Assembly (NCBI GenBank): GCA_028583405.1
Contig: CM053246.1
Span: 27,088,557-27,152,556 of the forward strand
From: Pogonophryne albipinna
Taxonomy: Eukaryota; Chordata; Actinopteri; Perciformes; Artedidraconidae
DNA length: 64,000 nucleotides
Reading direction: 5' to 3'
Shown here: positions 1 to 11,766 of the stretch, in pieces
Layout: each line of letters starts with the position of its first letter
How positions within the stretch are numbered: the first letter of the stretch is position 1
The notes under the pieces: generated by a model
The model's input: the letters and a program-made list of their open reading frames with translations, nothing else
Told to the model about the DNA's origin: nothing
The model's database searches: none
Translations under genes and position numbers: made by a program

Positions 1-803
1 GTCTTCTTTCTCTCTTGATAAGAAGCATAGAATGAAACATGAGGCAAATAAGATTTCAAAAATATCAGCTGGTTTGTCTATTGAATTTCTATTGTTTTAA
101 AACTGGCATCTACATTTAGATGTGAATGTATAGCATGACACATTCACGTTGATCTGATGACAGCAACGTAAATGAATTGCATTCCACAACAAGCGACTTG
201 CTGACAACACACCAAGGCGAACCTCCCTTTGAACTCAGCATAACCAGTTGAGCCCCAAGCATGTTTCTCAGGTCTCAGACTCGAAAATGACATTCCCAGA
301 ACAAATGACTATATTTTCCCTTCTAAAAAGGAGTAAATTAATAATCTTTTTTCTCAAAGCAATGAAAAACCTGTGAGTTGGATGTAGAAAAGTCAGAATC
401 AATATAGATGTTTTTATTTTAAAGTAAATTCAGATTGAACATCGTAAAAACATGTAAATTATAGTTTCTGACCAAAAAAAAAACATTACTTATAGTGAAA
501 ACCACCCTTGAATGATGGGATAGTAGACTAAAAGCTTTGGGAATCTAAACTATAACATATAATAAGTACCCTGTATCAAGATTGATGCAAAACAAGTTAA
601 ATTTGACCTTTTTAGAGAGGTTTAGAAGAAAAAACCCACTTCTGGGGTCATTTGGGTGTATTTGCCATATCTCTGGGAACCCATCAGTCAATTTTGGTGA
701 TTGACATCTCTTTTGAACCGTCAGAGCAAATAGAATTGAGGGGAAGTTTCTAAACTTTTGATCAGAAAAGAGCAAAGGTAAGATGTATTTGCTGTTTTGG
801 CAG

Positions 804-1010
804 GGCCGGCTGTGGCTCAGTGGCTAGAGTGCTGGACTTCGAATCAGGGGGTAGCAAGTTCGAGTCCCACTGCAGTCAGCATGTCGTTGTGTCCCTGGAC
901 AAGACACTTCACCCCAAATTGCTCCTGTGGGGATTGTCCATAGTACTGAATGTATGCAAGTCGCTTTGAATAAAAAAAGCGTCTAACAAATGACATGTAA
1001 TGTAATGTAA
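804..1010 (+). mobile_element. tRNA-derived SINE (teleost V-SINE-like)
   Basis: The head contains an RNA polymerase III box A (TGGCTCAGTGG, 813-823) and box B (GTTCGAGTCC, 858-867). A conserved core follows (TGTCCCTGGACAAGACACTT), then the fish SINE/LINE-type tail (AAGTCGCTTTGAATAAAA) ending in short ATGTA repeats. The tRNA part is degenerate, so this is not a functional tRNA gene. Confidence 0.8.
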
Positions 1011-3147
1011 AGCCAAGTTGTGTGTTGTCTGGTTTTGCCTTCGCTGCCGCGAGTTTTGGTCGCACAGTGATGATACTTACACCATTGGAATCTGTGGAAT
1101 CTCAGCTTTCATATGACATATGTTATCATGTTTGTGCAGATTCGATGAAGTATAAAATATTTCTACTGTGAGTTATGTGCCGAGTGCGTTAGCACTCTTT
1201 CGCTTAGTGCTAATTCAGACGCTCGGCGTTAGATTTGTGTTTTGTTTAGGTAAAAAAGGTTCATATAGTTTGATAGCTGAGTTTCTTCCTGTTAAGTGGG
1301 TATGACATAAGAAGCCCTGAGACACAGTTTTGTGAAAAAAAAGCGGGCTATGGGGCTTAACAGGTTAAACATCCGGTACACTGAAAGAGAGGATTTCACA
1401 AGCATTAGCTGGAATGTGTTTTTATCAATAACAGAAAACAGAGGGACTTACAGGTCAGATCGAAGTAGCTTGTAAAGTGACTCGAGATCTGGCCTGAAGG
1501 AGTTACGAGCAGTGTTTGCAGGACAAGAAACAAATATGTTGCCAGTCAGTGTCCAAGGAAAATAAAGCCAACTGTACATCTTATTCAAAAAGGAAGACAT
1601 GTGGTGGTTTATATAAGGACTGCTTGCTGTGTTAACCTCAACATGGGCCTTCCCCGCAGACTGCAGCAGAGACACATGCACTCACACACCCCCAAACAAA
1701 GTCTCCAGAACCACAAGGCAGCAAATTCCAACTGTGGACACCTCCGGCCCCGGGGGCAGTGCCTCTAAACCGAGACATCTGTGTCATAGTCACCATCACG
1801 CTGTGAACACTCAGTCAAGTTCTTCACTGCTTTCAAAACAGTCCCGTTTTTTGGTTTTACACAGACTGAAGTGACACTTTCCCACACAGGCATGTTCCCT
1901 GTTTGACAATGAGCCGTGAATTATGCACACACAAAATGCAACTGTTGAGAGAGAAAACGTCATTTATGAATCTTTATCTATTCTATCTATCAAAATATAG
2001 CCTCCTCCATGACTGGGTGCCTCACAAGATGTCTTAAACAATCTGAAATCTGATGTGTTCTCCACTTAGGCACAGATGCACCGGCACACGTCCCTGTGAC
2101 AAAGCACTGGTATGCTTTGTCACACTCACTGTAGGTGGGACAGCTGAGTAAATTAGACCTCAGCCCTTCAGTGATAACCCCCACATCCCTCACTGCCTTG
2201 GTAATTGTATTTCATAACAATGGCTGGAGGGGGGGGGCTGTAACAACAGAGAATTGCACTCACTTTCAGACGCAGAGAGCTGCTTTGTAGCCTAGCTCAT
2301 GTCATTTGTTTTAAACAATGCAGTTCAGCGGCTACGCCAGATGAGGTCGGTAGAGACTCCAACTAGCTCGGATACAAAGCTTCATTGAAAAAGCAGAGAG
2401 CAGCTTCAGGCAAGAGTGGTTAAATCATGTTTATCCTAGATTATCTCAAACAAGTCATTGTCATGGGAGAAATAAACAAGCTTATTTTTTGGGAGGACAT
2501 TTTACAAGCTGTCCTTTCGTTATATCTGTTAAAGAGAGTCATTAAATGTCCACAGGCATACAGTCTGTATGACCCTTGTTTGATTGACCGTTCATAGTTG
2601 TGGATGTAGAATGTGAAACTTGATATTTTTATTCAGCAGGGTCAGGAGTAATGCTTTACATATACAAAAAGAAATGTGACGTGTTTTGTAAAAAGTTTGA
2701 GAGAACTGAAAGTGGGCTTTCTATTAGACTTACTGTAGAGGTTAAAACCACTGCACATAAATAATGATCTGAGAGAGCGTTCTCCGTTAACAAAATCTGT
2801 ATTTTTTCAGGAGGGCGTTCTCTACAGGGCAGAGCCCATCGTGTTTACCCATCTAGTTAAATAAATTAGATCATGACAGCACTTGATTTCGTTTTTCCAT
2901 GAAAAGCTCACTGTAAAGAACAAAACACAGCTAAAAATCAAACGTTTGTTGTGAAGTGTTCCCTTTAGAAATATAACTCTGTTCAGTGCCATTTTTTTTC
3001 AATCAAAAACTTGACAACATCTACTGTAGGGCAGTGGTTCTCAAATGGGGGTACGCGGACCCCTAGGGGTATGTTGGAGTACTGCAGGGGGTACGTGAGA
3101 TTTATTTTATGTTAATGGTGAAAAAACAACATAAGTAATGCATTTAA

Positions 3148-3320
3148 AGGTCCCATGTCATGCTTTTCCGGTTATTACCCGTCCCCTTGTGTGTTATGAA
3201 GGTTTTTATGCATGTAAATGGTGTGCAGAGTCAAAACCCTCAAAGTACTCCATGTAGCGAGTAAAACTCTAACACAGAAAATACCTCCCCAAAACGCCTC
3301 GTTGGAGATACGTCACTGTC
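3148..3320 (+). mobile_element. Fragment of a TTAA-flanked repeat (Kolobok-like)
   Basis: After TTAA (3144-3147) the sequence AGGTCCCATGTCATGC begins about 150 bp nearly identical to the segment starting at 35390, including the 'aatacctccccaaaacgcctcg' stretch in shorter form. Both copies are preceded by TTAA. They diverge just after 'cctcgttgg'. The right end was not found. Confidence 0.5.
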
Positions 3321-4226
3321 CATTAAAGTGACAGCCCGTCAGTCTCGTGCAGCTCGCTGAACCTGTAATAAGTGACCCGACAGTAAAGAATAAATATATT
3401 TCTTATAACTAGTTTAGCTAGTTCCATTGTAGATAAACTAGCTAAGTGTGTTATGTCTAACTCTTAGTGTAGTTTGCTCCGCTCAACGGTCCGTCACAGC
3501 GGCGGAGCTGTGATCCGGAAGAGCTGCGTGTTCTCCGTTAGCAGCAGCTGATCTGATCTCTGATCTCTCTCTCGTGTCCGGTTATACTTCACTCGCGTTT
3601 ATGTCCAAATCTATCAGATCTAGCTAGTTAATGATATGACTGCCTGCTTATCAAAAGGACCTAAACAATAAGCGTTGCTTGGCAACGCCTTGTGGCTGCA
3701 AAGTATAGCGCAGCATTAAGCATATGTTTATTAGGGGTCGATATTCCGCATTTGACCGATTATCGGTATCGGCCTTTTTGTTTATCAAATTTCCGATAAA
3801 ACTTTGGCTCTGATGCGGCCGTTTCTCTGGCTGCAGTCACCACTCTCTGTACACGAGCAATGTCCCGCCCACAGCGCTATATGACAGGCTATTACTGAAG
3901 TGTCAATCAACACTGAAGATATTTGTATTTATTCTTATCTAAAAACAGAAGGCCCATATGAGATTTCTAAAGTATTTTATTTTTAAACTCCTTAAGTTTT
4001 ACAGTCACTCAGTTATAATGTGGTAGTTATACGTAGTTTGTTTTTAATTATTATTGATCACATTATATAGTATATATTTCTTAATTTAATCTCCAGTATA
4101 TATGAATATGTTTGGTATATTTGTTATTGACCGAGTAAGTACTTTTATTTTGAAGGCAGTTTTTCCAGGCCTCTACCGTAATGCATAGGATATTCGCGCA
4201 CAGCAATATAACGTGCGGGCGGCTGG

Positions 4227-5215
4227 TAGTGATGGGAATTCCGATTCCCTTCGGGGACACGAATCCTTTGATTCAGTTCACTTGAAAGATTCGTTCACTG
4301 ATTCGTTCACCGGTTCGCGAACGACTTCTGGTGATTTGCACGTTCGCGAACGATTCGTCTTTGTACTTAATTCGTTCAGTGAGTCTTCACTACTGCCGAA
4401 GTCCGTACAAGAAGTTTGCTGGCGTAACATGTATGATATTAAAACACATTTTACACCTCACCTTGTTGCCCCATGAATTATGCTCTGGGAATAGGCTACA
4501 TATTATTTAAGAAATATAATTGGCCATTGTTAAATCTCTCATAAATGTGTGCCTGACTATACGATGTATTACAGCAGACTAGCATGTTATACTTTCAAAC
4601 CCATGCACGTACTATGTGGCCTAACTTAAATCCCAAAGCATTAAACTCCATTTGGCCGAGTTCAAAGTGAATAAAAAAATATATCCTCTACATCGGTGAC
4701 GATTTATTCATATTCTATAGTATGTACCCATCTATGTTTACCTTTAGCTAGCGGCTAAGCTAGCTGGACGCTACGGAGCCCAGCTATCCGCCCTCTGAAG
4801 CTTTTAGGGCGGACAGGGAGAGGAGAATGTCCCGCTAACGCTGTGTGTGTGTGTGTTTCACATTAGCGGGATGCTATGGAGCTCAGGTATCCGCCATCTG
4901 AAGCTTTTAGGGCCGACAGGGGGAGGAGAATACAACGCTGTGTGTATTTATCGCTAAGCTAGCGGCTAAGCTAGCTGGACGCTACGGAGCCCAGCTATCC
5001 GCCCTCTGAAGCTTTTAGGGCCGACAGGTGGAGAATACAACGCTGTGTGTATTTATCGCTAAGCTAGCTGGACGCTACGGAGCCCAGCTATCCGCCCTCT
5101 GAAGCTTTTAGTGCCGACAAGGGGAGGAGAATACAACAATGTGTGTATTTATCGCTAAGCTAGCTGGACGCTACGGTTCCGGTATCCGTCCTCTTTATTG
5201 CGGACAGGTTGAGAA

Positions 5216-5247
<32 letters not shown>

Positions 5248-5429
5248 CGGAGCTCAGGTGAGAGGGCTCTGATTACAGTACACTGTAGGAACCAGTTCTG
5301 AACTGTTTCCTACAGTTCTTTAAGTTCGTCGTTCGCGAACGAATCGTTTTGTGGGAGAAATCAGTTCATCTCGTTCACTTCAAAGATTCGTTCAAAAAGA
5401 ACGAATCGTTCGCGAACGACCCATCACTA
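4227..5429. mobile_element. hAT-like non-autonomous element, 1,203 bp, exact 8-bp TSD
   Basis: The termini are TAGTGATGGG and CCCATCACTA. They are flanked by a perfect 8-bp duplication gcggctgg at 4219-4226 and 5430-5437. Both ends carry repeated 'cgttcgcgaacg' and 'gattcgttca' motifs. The centre is a minisatellite. No transposase frame is present. Confidence 0.85.
4745..5215. repeat. Minisatellite inside the 4227-5429 element
   Basis: About five units of roughly 95-115 bp are built around 'gctggacgctacgg', 'cagctatccgccctctgaag' and 'acaacgctgtgtgtattta'. The units differ by short indels. Confidence 0.8.
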
Positions 5430-5859
5430 GCGGCTGGCTGGGTTGACCGCAGTATAATAAAAGTGTATACATTCAATTAAGAAATGCTTTCATTCTTCAA
5501 TATGGAAGAAAAAGTTAAAAAAAAACTCAACGCAGTTAACACAATAAGATGTCATACATCGGAAATGACTAACATTTATCATCTTTCCTCTTTGTCGCTA
5601 ATCTATAATTCTCCATTATAATGCTTTTGTGCTTTTTTAATCTTTACTTATTTTTTCCCCTCAACACCACTAAATCAATTGCAGAGCAAAGCAGTGTTGT
5701 GCTTGATATCGGGGTGCACAGTCTCTCCCTACAAGGGGAGCTGTAGTGGGCCGTTGCCCGCCGCGGGACGGGAAGAGGGACGATAGCTGACCGTCCAGTG
5801 TGCTTGTGTCATTCAAGCTCGGCTCTGTGTGTGTGCGTGGCAATAGCGCATTTAGTGTG

Positions 5860-5862
<3 letters not shown>

Positions 5863-5902
<40 letters not shown>
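5863..5902. repeat. (GA)n microsatellite
   Basis: An uninterrupted GA run of about 40 bp. It lies in a segment homologous to 17050-17300, where the corresponding stretch is not expanded. Confidence 0.95.
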
Positions 5903-5906
<4 letters not shown>

Positions 5907-6073
5907 GACCGGTGCCAGCAGGGACCGTGCTGTTAGCATCTGGTTAGCTAGCTGCACTAACGGACATAAGGAGCTGTTTGTTCCACAACAAGCTGGAGGA
6001 GGGTCCTCTCCTCAGATTGAGAGACTCAGGTGAGCTAAAGGACTCTGAGTGTTTAGATAGTTCACTTTAGTCT

Positions 6074-7485
6074 TGCATTCACACCTAATAGTCCGCTTCT
6101 CTGGTGCGCACTAGGGCTGAACGATTAATCGATTTTAAATCGAAATCGCGATTTTAAATGATGCGATTATCAAATCGCAAAGCCTGCAATTTTTTTTTAC
6201 TTTTTTTAGAATTTTTTTTTTAGAATTTTTTTTTTTTCTTCTTGTGTGTCAGTCATCCACACCAATCAGAAGTGCTGTGCTCCACATGTACCAGCCATTG
6301 TTAATCAATCAGAATTGGCCCATGATAGAAGGTGATAGACAGATTGATCCAATCACCTGCCAAGTGCTTTTGAAAGTGCCTGCCCTTTCCAAATGGCTTC
6401 CAATGGAGCTTTCCTAGATGGTTTGGTGAAACAAACCATCCGAGTCAGGTTAGTGATGCTCCATCACATGTTTTACATCTATTACAGGGTGAATCTTAAA
6501 CTGAAGATTGACTTTAAAGCAAGTGCAACCCAACGGAAGTTTCATGCAAGTTTAGTTTTTTCACTCGTAGCTCGGGCTGCGGGGGTGCTAGAGACGGGAG
6601 TACGTTGATACGACCTTCCTAGCCGGAGTTATGGTCGCATTTTACAATAAACTTCCGTTTGGTCGCTTAAAAACAAATATCGCAATTCGAATCGCAATCG
6701 CAATATTTGTCAGAAAAATCGCAATTAGATTTTTTCCCAAAATCGTGCAGCCCTAGTGCGCACCAGACGACAGTTTGTTACATTGTTTCATTTTTCAGAA
6801 GGTTCGGTTTGCGTTCACACGGGCAAAACTCAAACGGACTATAAACTTAAAACACAAGTCATGTGCACGGAAATGCTGTTCAACAATTGGTGAGACATTA
6901 AAGGGGTAAAAACGCAAAACCCGGCAATTTCTACCGGAGCCTCCGCCATGGAGCATCTGCACTTTCGGCAGGTTATTCTCATGCTGCTGTTAATCTGGAG
7001 ATCAACAGACACTAGCGGCCCGCGCATATGATTATATAATCAGACAACGTCCGTTAAAAAACATTATAACGTAATGAGATGTTCTGCAGTAATTAGGGGC
7101 GTTTCACCGACGACAGGTGTTCTTACTTTTATGTAGTTGACGGAGCCTTTTTACTTTACACGACACTGTTCAACACTTAATTCTGCTTCACTCTTTAAAT
7201 TAACAACCGCGGATGTCTTGAAAGACTCTTTCGCTAAAGATTTTTGAAGACATCCGCGTTCTTGTGACACGTAAATACTACGCTTCCTATGTTTTGGTGC
7301 GGACTGCGTTCACACCAGCAATGAACCGCTCCAGAGTTCGCAAGCAAGCGTTCAGAGTCCGGTTGTTTAGTTCACTTCAGAGATCTCGGACTGCGTTCAC
7401 ACCGACCCAAATGAACCGCACCAAGCGGCTAAACGCACCAGGGTTAGATTCAACCAGACTATAAAAGGCTGGTGTGAATGCGCCG
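6074..7485. mobile_element. MITE-like element bounded by GCATTCACACC inverted repeats
   Basis: The left terminus GCATTCACACC (from 6075) mirrors the right terminus GGTGTGAATGC (to 7482). The related segment at 17240-17290 lacks the insert and runs straight from 'cactttagtct' into 'gttatctcagtgggtctcaaa', so it serves as an empty site. Internal 'gcgttcacac' motifs recur. It hosts the 6112-6755 element. No clean target duplication is seen. Confidence 0.7.
6112..6755. mobile_element. hAT-like MITE, 644 bp, exact 8-bp TSD (copy 1)
   Basis: The termini are TAGGGCTGAACGATTAATCG and, inverted, TAGGGCTGCACGATT. A perfect duplication gtgcgcac flanks it (6104-6111 and 6756-6763). 'cgcaat' and 'aaatcg' runs lie at both ends. 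The sequence is the same family as 40069-40624. Confidence 0.88.
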
Positions 7486-7931
7486 TTATCTCAGTGGGTC
7501 TCAAACGGTTTGGTCAAAAATGATTCAAAAGATTATTTACGCGGCACACATGATCATTATAGTCTATATGGCAGTAAAACAAGAATAGAGTTTAAAAAAG
7601 GAGTGATTTGTAAAATATCCATAAAGAAAATCTGTTTACAGTTCTGTTTCATATGGGTGTTGAGAGATGTATCCATAGATCTCTTAATGTTGCTCTCAAA
7701 GTGCACCAGATTGATGCTTTTAACTTCAATATTTAAAAAAAAAATCACACACAAATAGCACTTTACCCCTGCCTATATGCCATGAGCTGATTATCGAGCC
7801 TTCATTGTAACAGTCGCGGGTGTACTGTGTGTGCGTGTGGGGAGTGTTGCAGTAGAAAATTCCACTGTAGCGCCGCGGCCGCCGCCACTGTGGGCTAAGC
7901 CCCGAATGTTTTCAGGTCCAGGTGACGCCCC

Positions 7932-8096
7932 TGCTGAAATCCCTCTCACACAACATACTGAAATCCCTCTCACACAACATACTGAAATCCCTCAAACAAC
8001 ATACTGAAATCCCTCTCACACAACATACTGAAATCCCTCAAACAACATACTGAAATCCCTATCACACAACATACTGAAATCCCTCTCACACAACAT
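7932..8096. repeat. Tandem repeat, ~24-bp unit
   Basis: About seven units of 'catactgaaatccctctcac', alternating with a shorter version lacking 'ctcac'. A (TG)n tract follows at 8102-8132, with degenerate TG-rich sequence to about 8245. Confidence 0.9.
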
Positions 8097-8455
8097 GCGT
8101 TTGTGTGTGTGTGTGTGTGTGTGAGTGAGTGTGTTTCACATGTGTATTAGAGCATTTCATGTGTGTGTGTGAGTGCATTTCACATGTGTATAATATATGA
8201 GTGAGTTTCATGTGTGTGTGAGTGCATTTCATATGTGTGTGTGTGAACGGTATTTCTGAATAATGTCCCGTACGGCCCCTCATAGTCTCGCAGCGGAGTA
8301 ACTGTGGTGCGGAGAGGGGGGGCTGCGAGTTGTATGGCGGCAAATCTATGTCATAAATCGCGAGGGCATATGAGATCCACGCGAGCACAAGTCAAGCAGC
8401 CGCAGACGTATATTATTTTCGCGAGCAAAACGGCACTCGCGCGAGAGCAATATTG

Positions 8456-8540
8456 GCCGCGTCTCAGGTCGGTTAAATGAAATCCTTGCTTCCCTCACTT
8501 GCGCCGTTTCCCTGCGTCTAGTCCCTCCCACCAGGGAAAC
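8456..8540 (-). mobile_element. Fragment of the 54433-55477 TIR family
   Basis: The sequence from 'cgtctcaggtcgg' through 'tgcgtctagtccctcccacc' is the inverse complement of 55391-55477, the right end of a TIR element described below. Only one end is present. Confidence 0.65.
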
Positions 8541-8544
8541 ATGG

Positions 8545-8922
8545 ACAATCGCTGGAGGACTGGGCTGTCACTCAAAAACCGAGTAGCCAATGGGGACGCA
8601 CCCCTGAAAGTCCCGCCCACCTGGGAGGTTTGTGTCAGAATCTCAAACAAAAAGTGAAGGAGCGCAAATGAGAGAGCTGCAGCGAGAGCAAAAGTCTGAT
8701 CATTGAGAAAGAAGAAAAAAGAACTGCAAACAAAAACCTATGTTAAAACAAAGAAAAAATACTTATAGTTTACATGATTACACAAATGATTTGTTTGCAA
8801 CTTATAGTTTTGAAATTTATTTTATTTTTGCTTGACTCAGTTTTTTTTTCTTTTAAACTCATAGTTTTGCTTTATTCTGAGAAAGTGTTGCTTTATCTTT
8901 ATGATACAAAACTAATCCCATA
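8545..8922 (+). repeat. Interspersed repeat 'R4', copy A
   Basis: About 380 bp from 'acaatcgctggaggactggg' through 'agtcccgcccacctggga' and 'gtctgatcattgagaaagaag' to 'aaaactaatcccata'. Other copies are at 10428-10797, 60259-60620 (inverted) and 62096-62480. The copies are very similar, so the family looks fairly young. Type unknown. Confidence 0.8.
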
Positions 8923-9400
8923 AAACTCTGGCCTGCTCTCACTGGTGGAGAAATGTTAGGAAGTGGGCATACCGTGTCCCAGTAGCGCCAAATCTAATTG
9001 GTTACACCCCTCCTCTTTTATGATTGGCCGTTGTCTGGATTTAAACCAATAAGTACTTTTTGTCCCTCTCCAACGTGATGAAATATGGCTGTGTATCACG
9101 TAAGTTACTTTACTAATGATTGTTTTAATTAAAGGTATGCTTTTGTAAGAGCCGTCCTTGGCCGTGCATGGATTGAGTTTTTTTAGATAATACATTTTTA
9201 TACATATTTTTCAAAAGTATTCAAACAATTCTATTATAAAGATAAGAACCAATTACCTTTTCGGTCTTGACATATGATAATATAAAATGTAGCTTTCAAA
9301 AACTGAATTTGGAATTAATAATTTGATTACTTTAGCAAAATAATTTATTCACAAATGTCGCTTCTTCAAAATGTCCCCAGTTTTTATTGCCTTTCTCAAA

Positions 9401-9634
9401 GAAATAATACTATACAAAAAAAGTATAAAATGATGCAAATGTAAAAAAGCCCAAGAATTTTGGAGTTTCTTGGCACTTTAATGTTCATCATAAACATTCC
9501 AAAAAATAAGCTGAGGGCGTTTGAACAGAAAAAAAAAGTGGTCATTCAGAAATTAAAATGCCAAGAAACTTGCAAAATTCTTGGGCTTTTTTACATTTGC
9601 ATCATTTTATACTTTTTTTGTATAGTATTATTTC
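9401..9634. mobile_element. Near-perfect hairpin MITE (83-nt arms)
   Basis: The left arm 9401-9482 and right arm 9552-9634 are inverse complements with about three differences; the first 60 positions (GAAATAATACTATAC...) are identical. The spacer is about 70 nt. No transposase and no obvious target duplication. Confidence 0.75.
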
Positions 9635-9921
9635 TTCAGGGTATATGCAGGAATCCTGAAGTCAAATGTAATACCTTTTAAGTCCTTTTTTAAGACCCTT
9701 TCCATACATTTTAAGACCTCATCGCCACTTTGAGTTTTAACCGGTTACATTGGCGACACACTGTACTCACATTTACTATACAGTATTGATTGTCCTTCCT
9801 CCTTATCTTCCTACCATTTGGACGCAAACTTGCATTTCCCCATAACGATATTGTTTAACAACCGGCGTAAATGGATCTTCGCGCGCTATCAAGCGTTTTT
9901 ATTATGTATGAATCCAATTGT

Positions 9922-10797
9922 TGTGTATGAATGCTTCAGCTCTTCAGACCAACATAGTGAGATGTGAGCATGGTCCTAATGGTGTTGGTATGCAGCCTAG
10001 GTCTGCTCTGTTTAATAAAGCAAATCTGCCACTTTTATATTGTAGAATTTGTTAAAATTAAAGCAGTCTTTAATTGTTTGTCCTAAACATAGCAATATAT
10101 GCTTTTGAAATTAAATGTCTTTGAAAAAATAACGGTATACAGTTTATATTGTGTATCACCTTTAGCTTGAAAATACATAGATGTGTTTTTTTATCTATAA
10201 AATAAATAGACATACAGACAGACACTATTTAACAGCAGCAGAGTGTTCAGGTATTAAAATATTTAAAGTTGGAATAAAGTATAAACTTCACAACACAAGT
10301 ATAATGCACAGCAATCCATAAGATAAGTCCGATATGTTCATGAAAACTCCCCAGGAGACACAGACACTAACGTGGCCGAGTGGACTCCGGAGTTTGCTGC
10401 ATGAGTTGGACTGTATGATCTGTGGTGTAGTGGGCTGTCACTCAAAAACTGAGTAGCCAATGGGGACACACCCCTGAAAGTCCCGCCGACCTGGGATGTT
10501 TGTGTCAGAATCTCAATCAAAAAATGAGGGAGCGCAAACGAGAAAGCTGCAGCGAGAGCAAAAGTCTGATCATTGAGAAAGAAGCAACAAGAACTGCAAA
10601 CAAAAACCTATGTTAAAACAAAGAAAAAAGGCTTATAGTTTACATGATTACACAAATGATTTGTTTGCAACTTAGTTTTATTTTTGAAATTTATTTTATT
10701 TTGCTTGACTCAGTTATTTTTTCTTTTAAACTCATAGTTTTGCTTTTTTCTGAGAAAGTGTTGCTTTATCTTTATGATACAAAACTAATCCCATAGA
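9922..10797 (+). repeat. Long repeat with R4 copy B; inverted twin at 60 kb
   Basis: This 876-bp segment is repeated in inverse orientation at 60259-61152. The twin has about 26 extra bases ('tttcccaatttgggattgat') where this copy reads straight through. The R4 portion is 10428-10797. Confidence 0.8.
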
Positions 10798-10905
10798 GTT
10801 TCACCAGCAGAAGAGCAGGAATTGTTGGCGAGAGCGCAGGAGACCAAGGAGAGCTCATGTAGATGCTGCACATGCTCAAGGCATGTTTCTCCCCTGCAGG
10901 CTTCA
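10796..10905 (+). repeat. Direct repeat, 110 bp (first copy)
   Basis: The sequence from 'gagtttcaccagcagaag' to 'cccctgcaggcttca' is repeated almost exactly at 11767-11876. Here it continues 'atggccccgtctcagg', a fragment of the 54433 family to about 11010. The second copy is followed by the LINE. Confidence 0.85.
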
Positions 10906-11766
10906 ATGGCCCCGTCTCAGGTCGACTATATTCATTTCCTCGCTCCTCGGTCTCACCGGAAGTTGATTTGTCTGCGCCATCTTGAGTACCGTCCCATGGC
11001 TCTTACATCTGTTCAGATGACGTCACATCAAACGGGATGCCATAAATAAACTACAGAATCACACTACACACCTACGCAATGATTACATTCAGGCAGCCTG
11101 TAGAATACAACCTCTTTGGACAATTTATATTCTTATTGAAAACAAGCTACAAAATGTAATACCTTGGAAAATGACGTTTAATACTTTTTAATAGCCTTAA
11201 TTTTCCCTAAATTGATTTATCAACTTTTAATACTTTTTAAGACCCCGCGGACACCCTGTTATTTGAGAAAGGCAATAAAAACTGGGGACATTTTGAAAAA
11301 GCGACATTTGTGAATAAAATATTTTGCTAAAGTAATCAAATTATTAATTCCAAATTCAGTTTTTGAAAGCTAAATTTTATATTATCATATTTCAAGACCG
11401 AAAATGTAATTGGTTCTTATCTTTATAATAGAATTGTTTGAATACTTTTGAAAAATATGTATAAAAATGTATTATCTAAAAAACTCAATCCATGCATTGC
11501 ACGGCCAAGGACGGCTGTTGTGGAATAACCACAGAATACAAAAGCATGCCTTTAATTAAAACAATCATTAGTAAAGTAAAGTAACTTACGTGAGACGTTT
11601 CCACAGCCATATTTCATCACGTTGGAGAGGGACAAAAAGTACTTATTGGTTTAAATCCAGACAACGGCCAATCATAAAAGACGAGGGGTGTAACCAATTA
11701 GATTTGGCGCTACTGGGACACGGTACGCCCACTTCCTAACATTTCTCCATGAGTGAGAGCAGGCCA

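Larger units (their letters stand above)
9637..11258. mobile_element. CAGGG-TIR element in the foldback loop
   Basis: It begins CAGGGTATATGCAGG and ends, inverted, CAGGGTGTCCGCGGGG. 'tttaagacc' and 'aatactttttaagacc' motifs lie at the ends, a composition common to a fish hAT-like repeat. The interior carries repeat R4 copy B with extended flanks. Confidence 0.5.

Noticed and set aside
804..1010. tRNA gene
   Set aside because: Boxes A and B are present but the cloverleaf is degenerate and continues into a SINE core and tail.
7932..8096. CRISPR-like regularly spaced repeats
   Set aside because: The units are contiguous 19-24 bp tandem repeats without unique spacers, in a eukaryotic genome. 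The same applies to 14553-14660.
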